Of a DNA stretch of 64,000 bases, positions 25,762 to 35,678 are shown one piece after another (position 1 is the first letter of the stretch; each line of letters opens with the position of its first letter). The notes beneath the pieces were generated by a model. The model was not told the origin of the DNA. It saw only the letters and a program-made list of their open reading frames with translations, and did no database searches. Position numbers and translations under genes: made by a program. Source of the DNA: Methanolinea sp. UBA275 (lineage in GTDB: Archaea > Halobacteriota > Methanomicrobia > Methanomicrobiales > Methanospirillaceae); NCBI GenBank assembly GCA_002506105.1, contig DAWU01000009.1, positions 1 through 64,000 of the forward strand. The letters are read 5' to 3'.

Positions 25762-26622
25762 ATGGCTAGTATGGATGTTTCCTCCCTGAAGCAACGTATC
25801 CATAAAATTCTCGAACCAACCGATCGTGAGACGAAGGCGAGCGCCATATTCAATGTATTCATCACTCTCGTGATCCTTATCTCCATCGCTGTCATGGTGC
25901 TCTCATCCGTTCAATCACTCGATGCGAAGTATTCCACACTTTTTGACGTGATATTTTTTCTCACCACGATCGTATTCTCGATTGAGTATCCCTTAAGGTT
26001 GTGGTCTTGCACTGCAGATCCCCGTTATGCAGAGCCCCTCTCCGGGAGACTGAAATGGGTGTTGACTCCGTTTGCCCTGATCGACCTTCTTGTCGTTTTT
26101 CCCTTCTACCTGAACATTTTCATGGGAATCAACCTGACCGGGCTTGTCGTGCTCCGGATCTTCAGGGTCTTCAAGCTCATCAGGTATTCCGATTCAATTT
26201 CCCTGATTATTAGGGTTGTAAAGGCCCAGAGGGACATGCTGATAACTGCCTATCTTGTGCTCTTTATTGCGCTCATCTCGGCATCCACCCTCATGTTCCA
26301 GATCGAGAACCTTGGGCAACCCGAGAAGTTCTCGAGTATCCCTGCCACCATGTGGTGGGGAATTGTCACCCTGACTACCGTGGGATACGGGGACATGGTC
26401 CCAATGACGACGGCAGGAAAAATCCTCGGGGGATGCATCACACTGCTCGGGATCGGGATTTTCGCATTGCCTGCGGGTATCATGGCATCAGGGTTCACCC
26501 AGGAGCTTCAGAGGAAATTCCAGTCAGCGAAATGCGAGCAGAGTGATCATCATGGAAATATCTATCTCTGCCCACATTGTAAATCGGAGATACGTGAAAG
26601 CGAATTATGGAGGAAGAAGTGA
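25762..26622 (+). CDS. Voltage-gated potassium channel
   Basis: This 286-residue six-helix channel subunit has S1 at about 28-49, S2 and S3 following, and an S4-like helix LVVLRIFRVFKLIRYSDS with regularly spaced basic residues. The pore loop contains the selectivity filter TLTTVGYGDMVP (about residue 210), and the S6 helix carries the glycine hinge. The tail of about 40 residues contains C and H residues ending YLCPHCKSEIRESELW, a small zinc-ribbon-like element unusual for Kv-type channels. It conducts K+ across the cytoplasmic membrane. It lies 139 bases after the tRNA. Confidence 0.92.
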   Translation: MASMDVSSLKQRIHKILEPTDRETKASAIFNVFITLVILISIAVMVLSSVQSLDAKYSTLFDVIFFLTTIVFSIEYPLRLWSCTADPRYAEPLSGRLKWVLTPFALIDLLVVFPFYLNIFMGINLTGLVVLRIFRVFKLIRYSDSISLIIRVVKAQRDMLITAYLVLFIALISASTLMFQIENLGQPEKFSSIPATMWWGIVTLTTVGYGDMVPMTTAGKILGGCITLLGIGIFALPAGIMASGFTQELQRKFQSAKCEQSDHHGNIYLCPHCKSEIRESELWRKK

Positions 26623-26809
26623 ATGGGATTCAACAAGAGCGAAGGCCTGATATTTTTGAGATCTTTGCGGGATGTTCTGAGTTCTCATAATGGTGTAATC
26701 ATCCGTGGGAATGGCAAGGAAACTGGATTCCCAGTTCTGCGTACTCTTTAATGACAGGGAAACCTGCATATGTTCCTCCATACCCGTCCCCGGATGGTGA
26801 TTGCGGACC

Positions 26810-27226
26810 ATGATGGATGGTGAAAGAGTGCTCCGGAAGTGGATTCGCCTCGAGATAGGCAAGATGAACGATGGTGTAGTGAATGCGAGAGTCCCAATTA
26901 TGGACCTCATCAGCATGGAGCGCCCGGTTGCGATCACCAGGGGTGGAAAAGAACACCGATTTGATCGGGAGGTGATCAAAAGGATCAGTTCTACTCTCTC
27001 ACCTGAACTTTCCCGAACTCTCAAATTACCGATTGTCTTTTATTACAGCATGGATGTCTCTGACATCTGCATGCTCAGCGATCCCCATGCATTTTCAGCC
27101 TTGCAGGAGATGGGGGAATTCTCCCGGGAAAGGAACATGGAAGGGGGCAGTATATGTGTGGGAAGGGCGATAGTCTTTGGACTGGTGCGCACGTATCCGA
27201 CTGCAATCCAGATCATGATGCGATGA
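26810..27226 (+). CDS. UPF0216 (DUF61) family protein
   Basis: About 138 residues. The central region VNARVPIMDLISMERPVAITRGGKEHRFDREVIKRISSTL followed by LKLPIVFYYSMDVSD matches the archaeal UPF0216/DUF61 pattern (a basic start helix, the P-x-x-L segment, an x-RGG-x-x-H-x-hydrophobic loop, and a LPI strand). The function is unknown; the protein is soluble. I take the ATG at 26810 as start; the longest frame begins with TTG at 26801. The family is normally about 140-150 residues, so it is complete. Confidence 0.75.
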   Translation: MMDGERVLRKWIRLEIGKMNDGVVNARVPIMDLISMERPVAITRGGKEHRFDREVIKRISSTLSPELSRTLKLPIVFYYSMDVSDICMLSDPHAFSALQEMGEFSRERNMEGGSICVGRAIVFGLVRTYPTAIQIMMR

Positions 27227-27311
27227 AGTTTTTTCCCATACCCGCTCAACTGATATGTACAGCCTGGAGGGAATGCATTGGCAGAATCATTTTTCCCGCG
27301 AGTGATAGGCA

Positions 27312-29150
27312 ATGATTGAGGTCCTCCTGGTTGATGACGAGGCTGCACTTCTTGACGTGACGAAGATCTTCATGGAAAAGGACGGGTCCATGAAGATAAC
27401 CGCGATACTCTCGGCGAAGGAGGCCCTGGATCTCATCAACACACGCGAGTTCGACGTGATTGTATCCGATTACGAGATGCCCCAGATGAACGGGATCGAC
27501 TTCCTGAGAGAAGTACGGGCCAGCCATCCCCTCATACCGTTCATCATCTTCACAGGGAGGGGAAGGGAGCACGTTATCATCGACGCGCTGAACCTCGGGG
27601 CCGATTTTTATCTCCAGAAAGGCGGTCACCCCCGCTCACAGTTTGCAGACCTTAAAAATATGATAGAGCAGGCAGTGAGCCGGAAAAGGGCTGAAATGGC
27701 CCTCCGGATGTCAGAGCGGCGCCTTTCCGATATTATCAATTTTCTTCCCGATGCCACGTTTGCCATCGACAGGGAGGGACGGGTAATCGCATGGAACCGC
27801 TCTATAGAGGAGATGACCGGGATTCCGGGTGAAGAGATGCTGGGACGGGGAGACTACGAGTATGCGCTCCCCTTTTACAGCGAGAGGCGCCCAATCCTCA
27901 TCGATCTGATCTTCGAGTCTTCGGATGAGATAGCCAAGCGATACTACGGCGTTATCCATAAAAAGGGAGATCTCCTCATAGGAGAGACCGACCTCCCGGT
28001 GCTGGGGGGTCAGCGTACCATCCTCTGGGGAAAGGCCTCGCCTCTTTATGATGACCAGGGCAATAAAACCGGGGCTATTGAATCTATCCGGGATGTCACT
28101 GACAGGAGAAGGATTGAAGAAGCCCTCCGGGAGAGCGAGGCGCGATACAAGGGGATCATCGACACCCAGGAAGAGCTTATCAGCAGGACCCTTCCTGACG
28201 GGACCCACATCTTCGCAAATCCGGCATATTGCCGGTACTATGAAAAACCATGCGATGAAATTCTAGGGAGCAGGTTCCGTCCGCGGATTCCCCATGAAGA
28301 GCACTCTCTGATCAGGAAGCATTTTGCCTCGCTCACCCGTGAAAATCCCGTTGCATACATCCAGCACAGGGTGATCCTCCCCGACGGTGAAGTCCACTGG
28401 CAGAGCTGGACCGACCAGGCAATCTTCAACGAGAAGGGCGAGATTGTTGAATACCAGTCGGTGGGGAGGGATATCACGGAGATGATCCTGGCAGAAGAGA
28501 CCGGCGAGATGGCGAAACGGAAACTCACGCTCCTGTCAAGGATCACCCGGCATGATATCCTCAACCAGATCACGATCCTGAAATTTTTCCTTGATCAAGC
28601 AAGGGAAGAACCGGATCACACCGATATCGGGGATTTCATTGTGAAGTTGGATCGCGTCGCAAAGAACATCGAGTCCCAGATCGCCTTTACGAGGGAATAT
28701 GAGGATATCGGCGTCAAGGTCCCAGTCTGGCAGAACGTCCGGGAGGTCCTCTCGAAGGTATTGCAATCATTCGAGCTCTCTTCAGTCTCGGTCAGGTGCG
28801 ACGTGGGCCCTGTCGAGGTGTTTGCAGATCCCCTCCTCGAACGGGTCTTTTTCAACATTGTTGAGAATGCCCTCCGCCACGGTAAGCACGTAACCTCTCT
28901 TTCCATCAGTGTTACGATGAGCTCGTATGGCCTGATTCTGAATTTCGAAGATGATGGTGTGGGCATTCCCCATGAGGAGAAGGAAATAATCTTTGACAAG
29001 GGGTATGGGAGCGGGAGTGGTTTTGGTCTCTTCCTCGCACGCGAGATACTCGATATCACCGGCAGTTCGATCCTCGAGACGGGAGAACCCGGATCCGGGG
29101 CGCGTTTTGAGATCTTCTTCCCCCTGGGCTCTTTCAGGAACAGATCCTGA
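27312..29150 (+). CDS. Hybrid sensor: receiver, two PAS domains, histidine kinase
   Basis: This 612-residue soluble protein begins with a receiver domain (LLVDDEA, phosphoacceptor aspartate in VIVSDYEMP about residue 56, LQKGG lysine near 103). Two PAS domains follow at about 140-265 and 280-400. The H-box LSRITRHDILNQITI near 420 is of the type common in methanogen kinases, and the HATPase domain has NIVENALRHGK, FEDDGVGI and a GSGFGLFLAREI lid. It has no membrane helix, so it senses a cytoplasmic signal through PAS and is itself phosphorylated on the receiver. No separate output regulator is adjacent. Confidence 0.92.
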   Translation: MIEVLLVDDEAALLDVTKIFMEKDGSMKITAILSAKEALDLINTREFDVIVSDYEMPQMNGIDFLREVRASHPLIPFIIFTGRGREHVIIDALNLGADFYLQKGGHPRSQFADLKNMIEQAVSRKRAEMALRMSERRLSDIINFLPDATFAIDREGRVIAWNRSIEEMTGIPGEEMLGRGDYEYALPFYSERRPILIDLIFESSDEIAKRYYGVIHKKGDLLIGETDLPVLGGQRTILWGKASPLYDDQGNKTGAIESIRDVTDRRRIEEALRESEARYKGIIDTQEELISRTLPDGTHIFANPAYCRYYEKPCDEILGSRFRPRIPHEEHSLIRKHFASLTRENPVAYIQHRVILPDGEVHWQSWTDQAIFNEKGEIVEYQSVGRDITEMILAEETGEMAKRKLTLLSRITRHDILNQITILKFFLDQAREEPDHTDIGDFIVKLDRVAKNIESQIAFTREYEDIGVKVPVWQNVREVLSKVLQSFELSSVSVRCDVGPVEVFADPLLERVFFNIVENALRHGKHVTSLSISVTMSSYGLILNFEDDGVGIPHEEKEIIFDKGYGSGSGFGLFLAREILDITGSSILETGEPGSGARFEIFFPLGSFRNRS

Positions 29151-29215
29151 TTATCTTCGGGATTGTGCTTTTTCCACCAGGTTTAAATCCAGGACTGGCA
29201 AAAGGTCACCTGTAT

Positions 29216-29974
29216 ATGAGACTGTCCACTGTTCGCACGGCAGGGGTAGTGATCATTATCCTCATTGTTATGGTCATTCCCGTCTGCGGTGAGGATTGCG
29301 GATGTGGTGGCGGAGGTGGAGGGGCCTCGTCGGGGGACTCATCTGATTCAGCGAGTTCATCAGGCTATGGATCCGAAGGAGATCCTGCAGCGTTTGCATC
29401 GCAGGCACGAGAGCTTTTCGCGCAAGGGAATGCGGAAGATGCGCTCGGGGCCCTCAACGCATCACTGGCTCTCGATCCCTACAACACCCAGGCATTGATG
29501 GGAAAGGGAGAAGCGCTCTTCTCCCTGCAGAGGTATCCCGAGGCCATTGCCGCGTTCCAGGCGGTGCTCTCCATAGCTCTCTCGAACGATGAAGCATACG
29601 CAAAACTTGGCAACACCTACCTGATCATGAAGGAATATGAGCAGGCAGCAAGGGCATACGAGCGAGCGCTGAGTATGCGCCCCGGCAACACGCTCGCCGC
29701 AGAGAACCTTGCGGTCGCACTCGGAAACCTTGAGGGAACGAACAGTCCCGCAACCCCATCACGTGAGGTCACCACAGAGGCCGGGTATAATACGACAATC
29801 ACTGCCACGATTTCACCTGGAGTGACTGCGGCGGAGACACATGCAACTCCCGCTACGACTGCCCCGACACTTCCCCCTGAGCCAATCCCCTCTGCCATGT
29901 TCAATGGAGCCATCGCAATACTTGCGCTTGCTCTCGCCCCTGCAATCCTCGTCATGGGGCGATGGAAGCACTGA
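29216..29974 (+). CDS. Exported TPR protein with C-terminal membrane anchor
   Basis: About 252 residues. A signal sequence (TAGVVIIILIVMVIPVCGEDCGCGGGGGG) leads into a Gly/Ser-rich stretch. At about 60-165 three TPR-type helical repeats are seen (ALGALNASLALDPYNTQALMGKGEALFSLQRYPEAIAAFQ, AYAKLGNTYLIMKEYEQAARAYERALSMRP). A Thr/Pro-rich linker follows, and a terminal membrane helix ends GRWKH. It is probably displayed outside the cytoplasmic membrane as a protein-interaction scaffold. I start it at the ATG at 29216 because a TATA-like TTTAAAT lies about 30 bases upstream and earlier codons do not resemble a signal peptide. Confidence 0.75.
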   Translation: MRLSTVRTAGVVIIILIVMVIPVCGEDCGCGGGGGGASSGDSSDSASSSGYGSEGDPAAFASQARELFAQGNAEDALGALNASLALDPYNTQALMGKGEALFSLQRYPEAIAAFQAVLSIALSNDEAYAKLGNTYLIMKEYEQAARAYERALSMRPGNTLAAENLAVALGNLEGTNSPATPSREVTTEAGYNTTITATISPGVTAAETHATPATTAPTLPPEPIPSAMFNGAIAILALALAPAILVMGRWKH

Positions 29975-30049
29975 TTCATCCCTCTTTTATAAGAGATTGC
30001 TGCGAGGGAAGCAATAAGTGGGACAAGGTCCAAAAAGAACACGAATCCC

Positions 30050-31405
30050 ATGGAATCCATCAAATCCGTTATTCTGGCGGGCGGGGTGGGTACCCGGCTC
30101 TGGCCCCTCTCCCGGACCTATAATCCTAAGCAGTTCCTGAAATTAAACGGGACCTCCCTCTTCCAGGATACTTACACGAGAGCGCTCAGGCTTTCAGGGC
30201 AGGATGAAGTACTGGTGGTCACGAACGCCATCCACCAGTACCTTGTGAAGAACCAGCTTGAGGAGCTCGGGATATCCATCCCCGACGATCGAATCCTGAA
30301 AGAGCCGGTCGGGAAGAACACGCTGCCTGCCATCACGTGGGCCATGCAGTCAATAGAAAAAGAGTTCGGGGAATCGGTCGTGGCGGTTTTTCCGAGCGAT
30401 CACCATCTCGGGGATGGAGCCATGAAGGAGATTGCAGGGGCACGGGAGATCTCCGAAGAGTATCTGGTCACGTTCGGGATACCGCCAACCCACCCCCATA
30501 CAGGATACGGGTATATCGACCCGGGTGAGCCCCTTCATGTAGGGATGAAGGTGCGGAAGTTCCGCGAAAAACCTGACTGGGCTACTGCAAAAGTGTATGT
30601 TGATGCCGGCTATCTCTGGAACAGTGGCATGTTCCTCTTTTCGACATCAAGGTACTTCGATGAACTTGCAGCGTATCAACCGGAACTCATGTCACGGTTC
30701 CGTGAGGGAATTGTCGAATATTCCGGTCTTCCCTCCCTCTCGATTGATTATGGACTCCTCGAAAAATCAAAGAAGGTGGCCGTGGTCCCTCTTAAAGCGG
30801 CATGGACGGACCTCGGCACATTCAGGGCATGGTACGATCACAAGCCCCATGACGCGTCAGGAAATTCCGGCCACGCGGAACTGCTTGATTCATCGGGAAA
30901 TTTTGTGTATGCCCCGGGAAAATGTGCAGCACTGATAGGCGTTTCCGACCTTGTCCTCGTTGATACGGGGGATGCACTGCTCGCCTGCCACATGGATTCC
31001 ACGGAGAGGGTAAGCGAACTCGTGAAACAATTCAAAGAACGCGGAGACACCATCACCGATTATCACCTGCAGGTACATCGGCCATGGGGATCCTATACCG
31101 AGCTCGAGAAGTCCCGGTTCTTCCGCATCAAGAGGGTAACGGTAAAGCCCGGGAAGAAGCTCTCGCTCCAGATGCATCACCACAGGAGCGAGCACTGGAT
31201 TGTGGTGAGTGGTATGGCCGATGTGATTCTTGGGGATCGCACGATCCACCTTCGGCAGGGAGAGAGCACGTTCGTCCCGGCGGCAACGAGGCACCGCCTC
31301 GCGAACACCGGGAAGATCCCCCTTGAAGTGATCGAGGTGCAGATCGGTGAGTACCTCGAAGAGGATGACATTACGCGGTTCTCCGATGATTATAACCGGG
31401 TATGA
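30050..31405 (+). CDS. Mannose-1-phosphate guanylyltransferase/mannose-6-phosphate isomerase
   Basis: This 451-residue bifunctional ManC/AlgA-type enzyme has an N-terminal GDP-mannose pyrophosphorylase domain (SVILAGGVGTRLWPLSRTYNPKQFLKL) and the FPSDHHL and FREKPDW blocks. The C-terminal cupin type II isomerase domain (VHRPWGSYTELEKSRFFRIKRVTVKPGKKLSLQMHHHRSEHW, about 340-380) holds the metal-binding histidines. It makes GDP-mannose from fructose-6-phosphate-derived mannose-6-phosphate for glycolipids and glycosylation of surface proteins. The many exported proteins in this window are possible users of the sugar (inference). DUF2117 follows on the same strand. Confidence 0.93.
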   Translation: MESIKSVILAGGVGTRLWPLSRTYNPKQFLKLNGTSLFQDTYTRALRLSGQDEVLVVTNAIHQYLVKNQLEELGISIPDDRILKEPVGKNTLPAITWAMQSIEKEFGESVVAVFPSDHHLGDGAMKEIAGAREISEEYLVTFGIPPTHPHTGYGYIDPGEPLHVGMKVRKFREKPDWATAKVYVDAGYLWNSGMFLFSTSRYFDELAAYQPELMSRFREGIVEYSGLPSLSIDYGLLEKSKKVAVVPLKAAWTDLGTFRAWYDHKPHDASGNSGHAELLDSSGNFVYAPGKCAALIGVSDLVLVDTGDALLACHMDSTERVSELVKQFKERGDTITDYHLQVHRPWGSYTELEKSRFFRIKRVTVKPGKKLSLQMHHHRSEHWIVVSGMADVILGDRTIHLRQGESTFVPAATRHRLANTGKIPLEVIEVQIGEYLEEDDITRFSDDYNRV

Positions 31406-31466
31406 GAGGGGACACGCAGAAACCTCTCTCAAAGAAGGGACCTGACTGAGCGGAAATGATGATACC

Positions 31467-32519
31467 ATGAACAAAAAGAGGCCATGTTCCGATCTATCCT
31501 GCATGACGATGGTTCTCCACGGTCCCGAGATATTTGATTCAGGGAAGGCATCCTGGCTTGCCGAAATTCTCTCCCCGGCGAGGATACTTGTTGCGGGTGT
31601 CATGGCAAGGACTGCAGCAGAAGAGTCGGATCTCTCCTGCGAGTTTCCTGGTGTTCCCCCGAGCGTGGTGATGCTGACCCTCGATGAACCCTGCTTTCTG
31701 GCCAACGAGGGGAAGATCCCCGAATCGGGGAGGATATTCGGGGAGATCGTCGCATCGAGGCTTGGAGAGTTGGGCCTTATCCACATAGAGTGTGCGAGCA
31801 ACGAGATCATATGCTGGAACAGAAAAGCCGGTGCGATCGCCCGCGAAATCTCGCGGAAGACAGGATTCCTGATTGCCGAGAGATCAGTGGATCCGCAGCA
31901 TTTCAGAGAGGGATTCCGGACTATCCGTGGATGTATTCCCGGGGAACCGGTGTTTGTGAATGGGACTATTATTGGAAGAGCAACCGCGACCGAAGTCTGC
32001 CTCCGCACGGAGGGAGAGAGACTCATCCCGGTATCAGGGCTTGATGTCAAAGCCCATGGACTCGAGAAGCTGCAAAGAGCACGTCACCTCAATATATCCC
32101 GGGCCTGGTGCAAGAGCGGGACGATCCGCTCGAAGTGTCCCTCACACTCGGCACCTCACCGGGATTCCGGGAGGATACTCTTCGTAGATCATTGTGGCCA
32201 CGAATTGTTCAGGATGATCAGAACGAATGATATCTGCGGGATCGTGAGCGTGGGAGACGATACCACCTCGGTATGCGGGCATATCGGGGCCCAGCGGGGT
32301 ATCCCCGTCTTCGGTATTGTCGATGGAGATTGCGATGGGATTGTACCGCCGAGATATGCCCCCGGGTCTGTCATTGCAGTCGCCAGAGGTATTTCCGACG
32401 ATGAACTGGGGAGTCAAATATCCTCAATAATTCCTGACGGCATCGTATCCTGGGATGAGTGTGTGAGATGTATTCTCGGGTTCATCGGGAATCGGGCAAC
32501 CTTCAGCACCCCGGAATAA
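31467..32519 (+). CDS. DUF2117 family protein
   Basis: This 350-residue protein resembles the DUF2117 family of methanogens. It has a start region with VLHGPEIFDSGKASWLAEIL, a central part rich in small residues, and a C-terminal region with GIVSVGDDTTSVCGHIGAQRGIPVFGIVDGDCDGIVP that looks like a nucleotide- or metal-binding fold. Several cysteines and histidines are present (HCGHELFR, VCGHIGAQ, DECVRCILG). The function is not known. It is cytoplasmic, 61 bases after the ManC-type gene. Confidence 0.75.
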   Translation: MNKKRPCSDLSCMTMVLHGPEIFDSGKASWLAEILSPARILVAGVMARTAAEESDLSCEFPGVPPSVVMLTLDEPCFLANEGKIPESGRIFGEIVASRLGELGLIHIECASNEIICWNRKAGAIAREISRKTGFLIAERSVDPQHFREGFRTIRGCIPGEPVFVNGTIIGRATATEVCLRTEGERLIPVSGLDVKAHGLEKLQRARHLNISRAWCKSGTIRSKCPSHSAPHRDSGRILFVDHCGHELFRMIRTNDICGIVSVGDDTTSVCGHIGAQRGIPVFGIVDGDCDGIVPPRYAPGSVIAVARGISDDELGSQISSIIPDGIVSWDECVRCILGFIGNRATFSTPE

Positions 32520-32566
32520 AAAAACCTCTGATTTTTCCCGAAACATAAAAGCCAACTTCTCGGAGG

Positions 32567-34231
32567 TTACTTCTTCTGCTGCCTGTACCGATCCCTGATC
32601 CCATCCAGTGTCTCTATTTCAGAGGTTGCCTTGTCGTCGCGGATGCGGATAAAGCGGGGGAACCTGAGTGCATACCCGCTCTCGTAATTCGGGCTCTCCT
32701 GGATCTCCGAGTACCCCACCTCGAACACGAGAAAAGGCTCCAGCTGAACCTCCTTTCCCGATTCGGACAGCATATGATCCTTGAGAAGGTCATACATTTC
32801 TGCAAGCTGTTCGTCCGAGAATCCTGTCGCAACCTTGCCAAGCGCAGCAAATTCCCCCTGGTCCTGGCAGGCGAGCAGGAATGAACCAAAGAGGTGTGCC
32901 CTCTTCCCCTCCCCCCACTCTGCACCGATCACCGCAAGATCGAGGGTATCGACGGACGGTTTGATCTTCTGCCAGTTCTTTCCCCTGATCCCCGGGGTAT
33001 AGGGTGAGGAGAGGATCTTTACCATGAGACCTTCGTGGCCTGATGAGAGGCTTTCCCGGTACATCCTGTCAACCTCTCTAGGATCGCCGCTCACCAGCTG
33101 GGGTGTGATGTGGGTGTGAACCGCCGATTCAAGGCGTGATCTCCTCTCCTGGAGCGGGAGATCGATGAGCGTCTCGCCATCAAGGTAGAGGATATCAAAG
33201 ACGAAAGGCCGCATCATTACCTCCCTCTTCATCTCGTCGACGCCGTATTTCCTGCGGAACCTGCGGAGCACGGTCTGGAAAGGAAGCGGTTTTCCATCCT
33301 TTTCTGCAATGACTTCACCATCGAGGATCACATCATGTGTCGTTGCAGCGTTGAGTTCCTCAAGGATGTCGGGAAGGGCATCGGTGACATCCTCGAGTTT
33401 CCGGGAATAGATCCTGCACTGAGATCCTGCCTTGTGGAACTGGAACCTGCTGCCATCATATTTGAACTCTGCAGCAACAGCCCCGTTCTCGCCAATCGCC
33501 CCGTCAATGGTCCCCTGCTGGGCGAGCATCATCTTGACCGGGTGAAATGGCATGATGTGCACTTCCTTCAGCGCATCTTCCCCTATCCTCGCGAGCCGGG
33601 CAACCTCCCCGAGGTCGTTCCTTGCCTGGTATGCATGTTCGACAAGTGAGGAATCGACCGAAAATGCCCTGGCGATCGCATCCCGCATCGTTCCCTCCCC
33701 TACCCCGATGCGGAGATCCTCCATAAGGAGCCTGGCGAGGTAGCGTCCTTCCAGGGGTGAGGCGGACTGGAAGAGATTCTGAATGATGGACAGCTTCTCC
33801 TGCTGGGATGATTTCCCTCCCATTCTCGCGATCTTTTCCAGGTCGCGGAAGACCCCTGCGAGATCAAGTTCCCGGGTGAAAAGGGATGTCTGTATGGTTG
33901 CATTCTGGCCGGATCTCTTTAAAACTTTCTTTCTTTCGAGGATTGCCTGGACTGCAAGGCCCACATCCCCTTTTCTTGTGATCTCGGCAATCACGTCGGA
34001 TCGTGTCCCGTCAACAATGAGCGTGATGGCATCAAAGAGGAGATTTGGCCCAATCCCGAGCTTCAGGGGACTCCAGTCAGGAAAAATCTTGCCGGTGACG
34101 AACTGGACAAAGATCGGGAGATCAACCGTATCGAGGGCGGAAAGAACGCGCGAGATCTCCTCGATCATCTCCAGCCTGCCCGGTATCCCTTCAACGTGTT
34201 CACAGATCCGGGCAAATTCAGCAAATTGCAT
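32567..34231 (-). CDS. lig: ATP-dependent DNA ligase
   Basis: This 554-residue replicative/repair ligase has an N-terminal DNA-binding domain at about 1-225, the adenylation domain with the nucleophile lysine K257 in AAEFKYDGSRFQFH, further motifs DGEVIAEKDGKP and FDILYLDG, EGLMVK, and GIRGKNWQKIKP near 410. The C-terminal OB domain completes it. The enzyme seals nicks using ATP. The length is normal for euryarchaeal ligases. It is divergent from the helical hypothetical gene across 138 bases. Confidence 0.95.
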   Translation of the reverse strand: MQFAEFARICEHVEGIPGRLEMIEEISRVLSALDTVDLPIFVQFVTGKIFPDWSPLKLGIGPNLLFDAITLIVDGTRSDVIAEITRKGDVGLAVQAILERKKVLKRSGQNATIQTSLFTRELDLAGVFRDLEKIARMGGKSSQQEKLSIIQNLFQSASPLEGRYLARLLMEDLRIGVGEGTMRDAIARAFSVDSSLVEHAYQARNDLGEVARLARIGEDALKEVHIMPFHPVKMMLAQQGTIDGAIGENGAVAAEFKYDGSRFQFHKAGSQCRIYSRKLEDVTDALPDILEELNAATTHDVILDGEVIAEKDGKPLPFQTVLRRFRRKYGVDEMKREVMMRPFVFDILYLDGETLIDLPLQERRSRLESAVHTHITPQLVSGDPREVDRMYRESLSSGHEGLMVKILSSPYTPGIRGKNWQKIKPSVDTLDLAVIGAEWGEGKRAHLFGSFLLACQDQGEFAALGKVATGFSDEQLAEMYDLLKDHMLSESGKEVQLEPFLVFEVGYSEIQESPNYESGYALRFPRFIRIRDDKATSEIETLDGIRDRYRQQKK

Positions 34232-34369
34232 GGGATATTCGCAGAGGGAGTGGTTATCTTTGGCGAAAATAAGGATTCCCCTTCGTATTTCTCGTCATTT
34301 CAGCGAGTACCGAAAGGTGCAGACAATGCATGAAGATTCATATATTCTCACAGGTAACTCCTGTATATA

Positions 34370-35563
34370 ATGGCGGAGGCCTGGGTCCCGGATGCCCTGC
34401 TGGAGCAGAAGATTGGGAAGACCAAGCAGGAGCTGATGGACTATATCGAGAAGAACGCAGACAAGATCGACTCGAACCTCCCCGTTTTTTTTGGCTATGT
34501 CGTCTCAATTATTGAGAATAACTACCCCGATATCACGGACCAGGCCTATGACCGGTTCATAGATGACGTCACGGTCAAGGTTCTTGAAGAGAGCAGGCAA
34601 TCGACAGACATCGAGCACATCGAGAAGCTCTTCAGGCATGCCACCCGGGTGAAGAAAAAGTATACGGGGAGAGCCATCTTCGACATCGTCCTTGGCCTTA
34701 AGCTGATCGACATGGGCCGGTACTCCGAGGCCGTCGAAACCCTCAAGAAATACCGGTCCGTTGACGCGATGGTCTGCACGGCTATCGCATTCTGCTTCTA
34801 CGAGCTCTCGGCGCTGGAGCTGCCCCCCGACAAGAAGCCTGACAGGAGCACGACCAGCGGCATGGCACTCAGTTCACGCGAGCAGATGATCGAGCTCGTC
34901 CGCCTGAGGCCCCCTGTGAACCGTATCAAGTTCCCCCACGTGGTACAGGAATTGCGGGTCAACAAGATATTCTGGTTCATGATCAAGATGGCGACCGACT
35001 GGTTCCCTGACGAGCCTGAATACATCAAGATCGGGCTTGAGAAGGCCAAGAAGGATGGGAACCGGGAGATGAGGGGCGAGCTCCTGAAACTTGCCGCTGA
35101 ACGGTATTACAGCGACATGTTCTTCCTCCGCGACCTCTATCACTTCAAGCTTGAAGATAGGGATGCAGGGGGGGCGACCTCTGTGGTCCGGCAGATGATG
35201 CAGCAGCACCCCCAGGAGCTTGAACCCATTTATTACGGCCTGCAGCTCTCCATCATCACGACCCAGGAATCGGCCTACCAGAAATTCCGGAGCACCGCGG
35301 TCTCCAAGAAGATGCCGGCACACATCATCCTCATGCTCGACCTGACATTCATGATCCTTGCAGGAAGAAGGGAGGATGCAGAAGTGATGCTCGACGATAT
35401 AAAGAAGAAACTCGCTGCGCTCGAATACTACCTCGAAGTCCTCCAGTACCTGATGGCAGATATTTTTTCGGACGACGAGAAACGTACCAGGAGTGCGAAG
35501 AAGCTCTTCATGGACTCGATCGACATGTACTGCCTCAGGCTCCTGAAGATGAAGGAAGGGTAG
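34370..35563 (+). CDS. Alpha-helical hypothetical protein, TPR-like
   Basis: This 397-residue soluble protein is almost entirely predicted helix with repeating 30-40-residue helical pairs, for example GRAIFDIVLGLKLIDMGRYSEAVETLKKYRSVDA (about 104-137) and ILMLDLTFMILAGRREDAEVMLDDIKKKLAAL. These resemble degenerate TPR units. There are no enzymatic motifs, signal peptide or membrane helix. It may be a protein-binding scaffold. No family is recognised. It converges with the MBL hydrolase gene. Confidence 0.7.
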   Translation: MAEAWVPDALLEQKIGKTKQELMDYIEKNADKIDSNLPVFFGYVVSIIENNYPDITDQAYDRFIDDVTVKVLEESRQSTDIEHIEKLFRHATRVKKKYTGRAIFDIVLGLKLIDMGRYSEAVETLKKYRSVDAMVCTAIAFCFYELSALELPPDKKPDRSTTSGMALSSREQMIELVRLRPPVNRIKFPHVVQELRVNKIFWFMIKMATDWFPDEPEYIKIGLEKAKKDGNREMRGELLKLAAERYYSDMFFLRDLYHFKLEDRDAGGATSVVRQMMQQHPQELEPIYYGLQLSIITTQESAYQKFRSTAVSKKMPAHIILMLDLTFMILAGRREDAEVMLDDIKKKLAALEYYLEVLQYLMADIFSDDEKRTRSAKKLFMDSIDMYCLRLLKMKEG

Positions 35564-35678
35564 ATCTACACCTCCCCGGAAAATCAGAGAGTGTTCCATC
35601 ACACCCATTTTCTGATGAAATACCTGGGACTCGCGTTCGTCGAAGCCCGGCTGATGATTCCCGCAAATGAGATAGATA

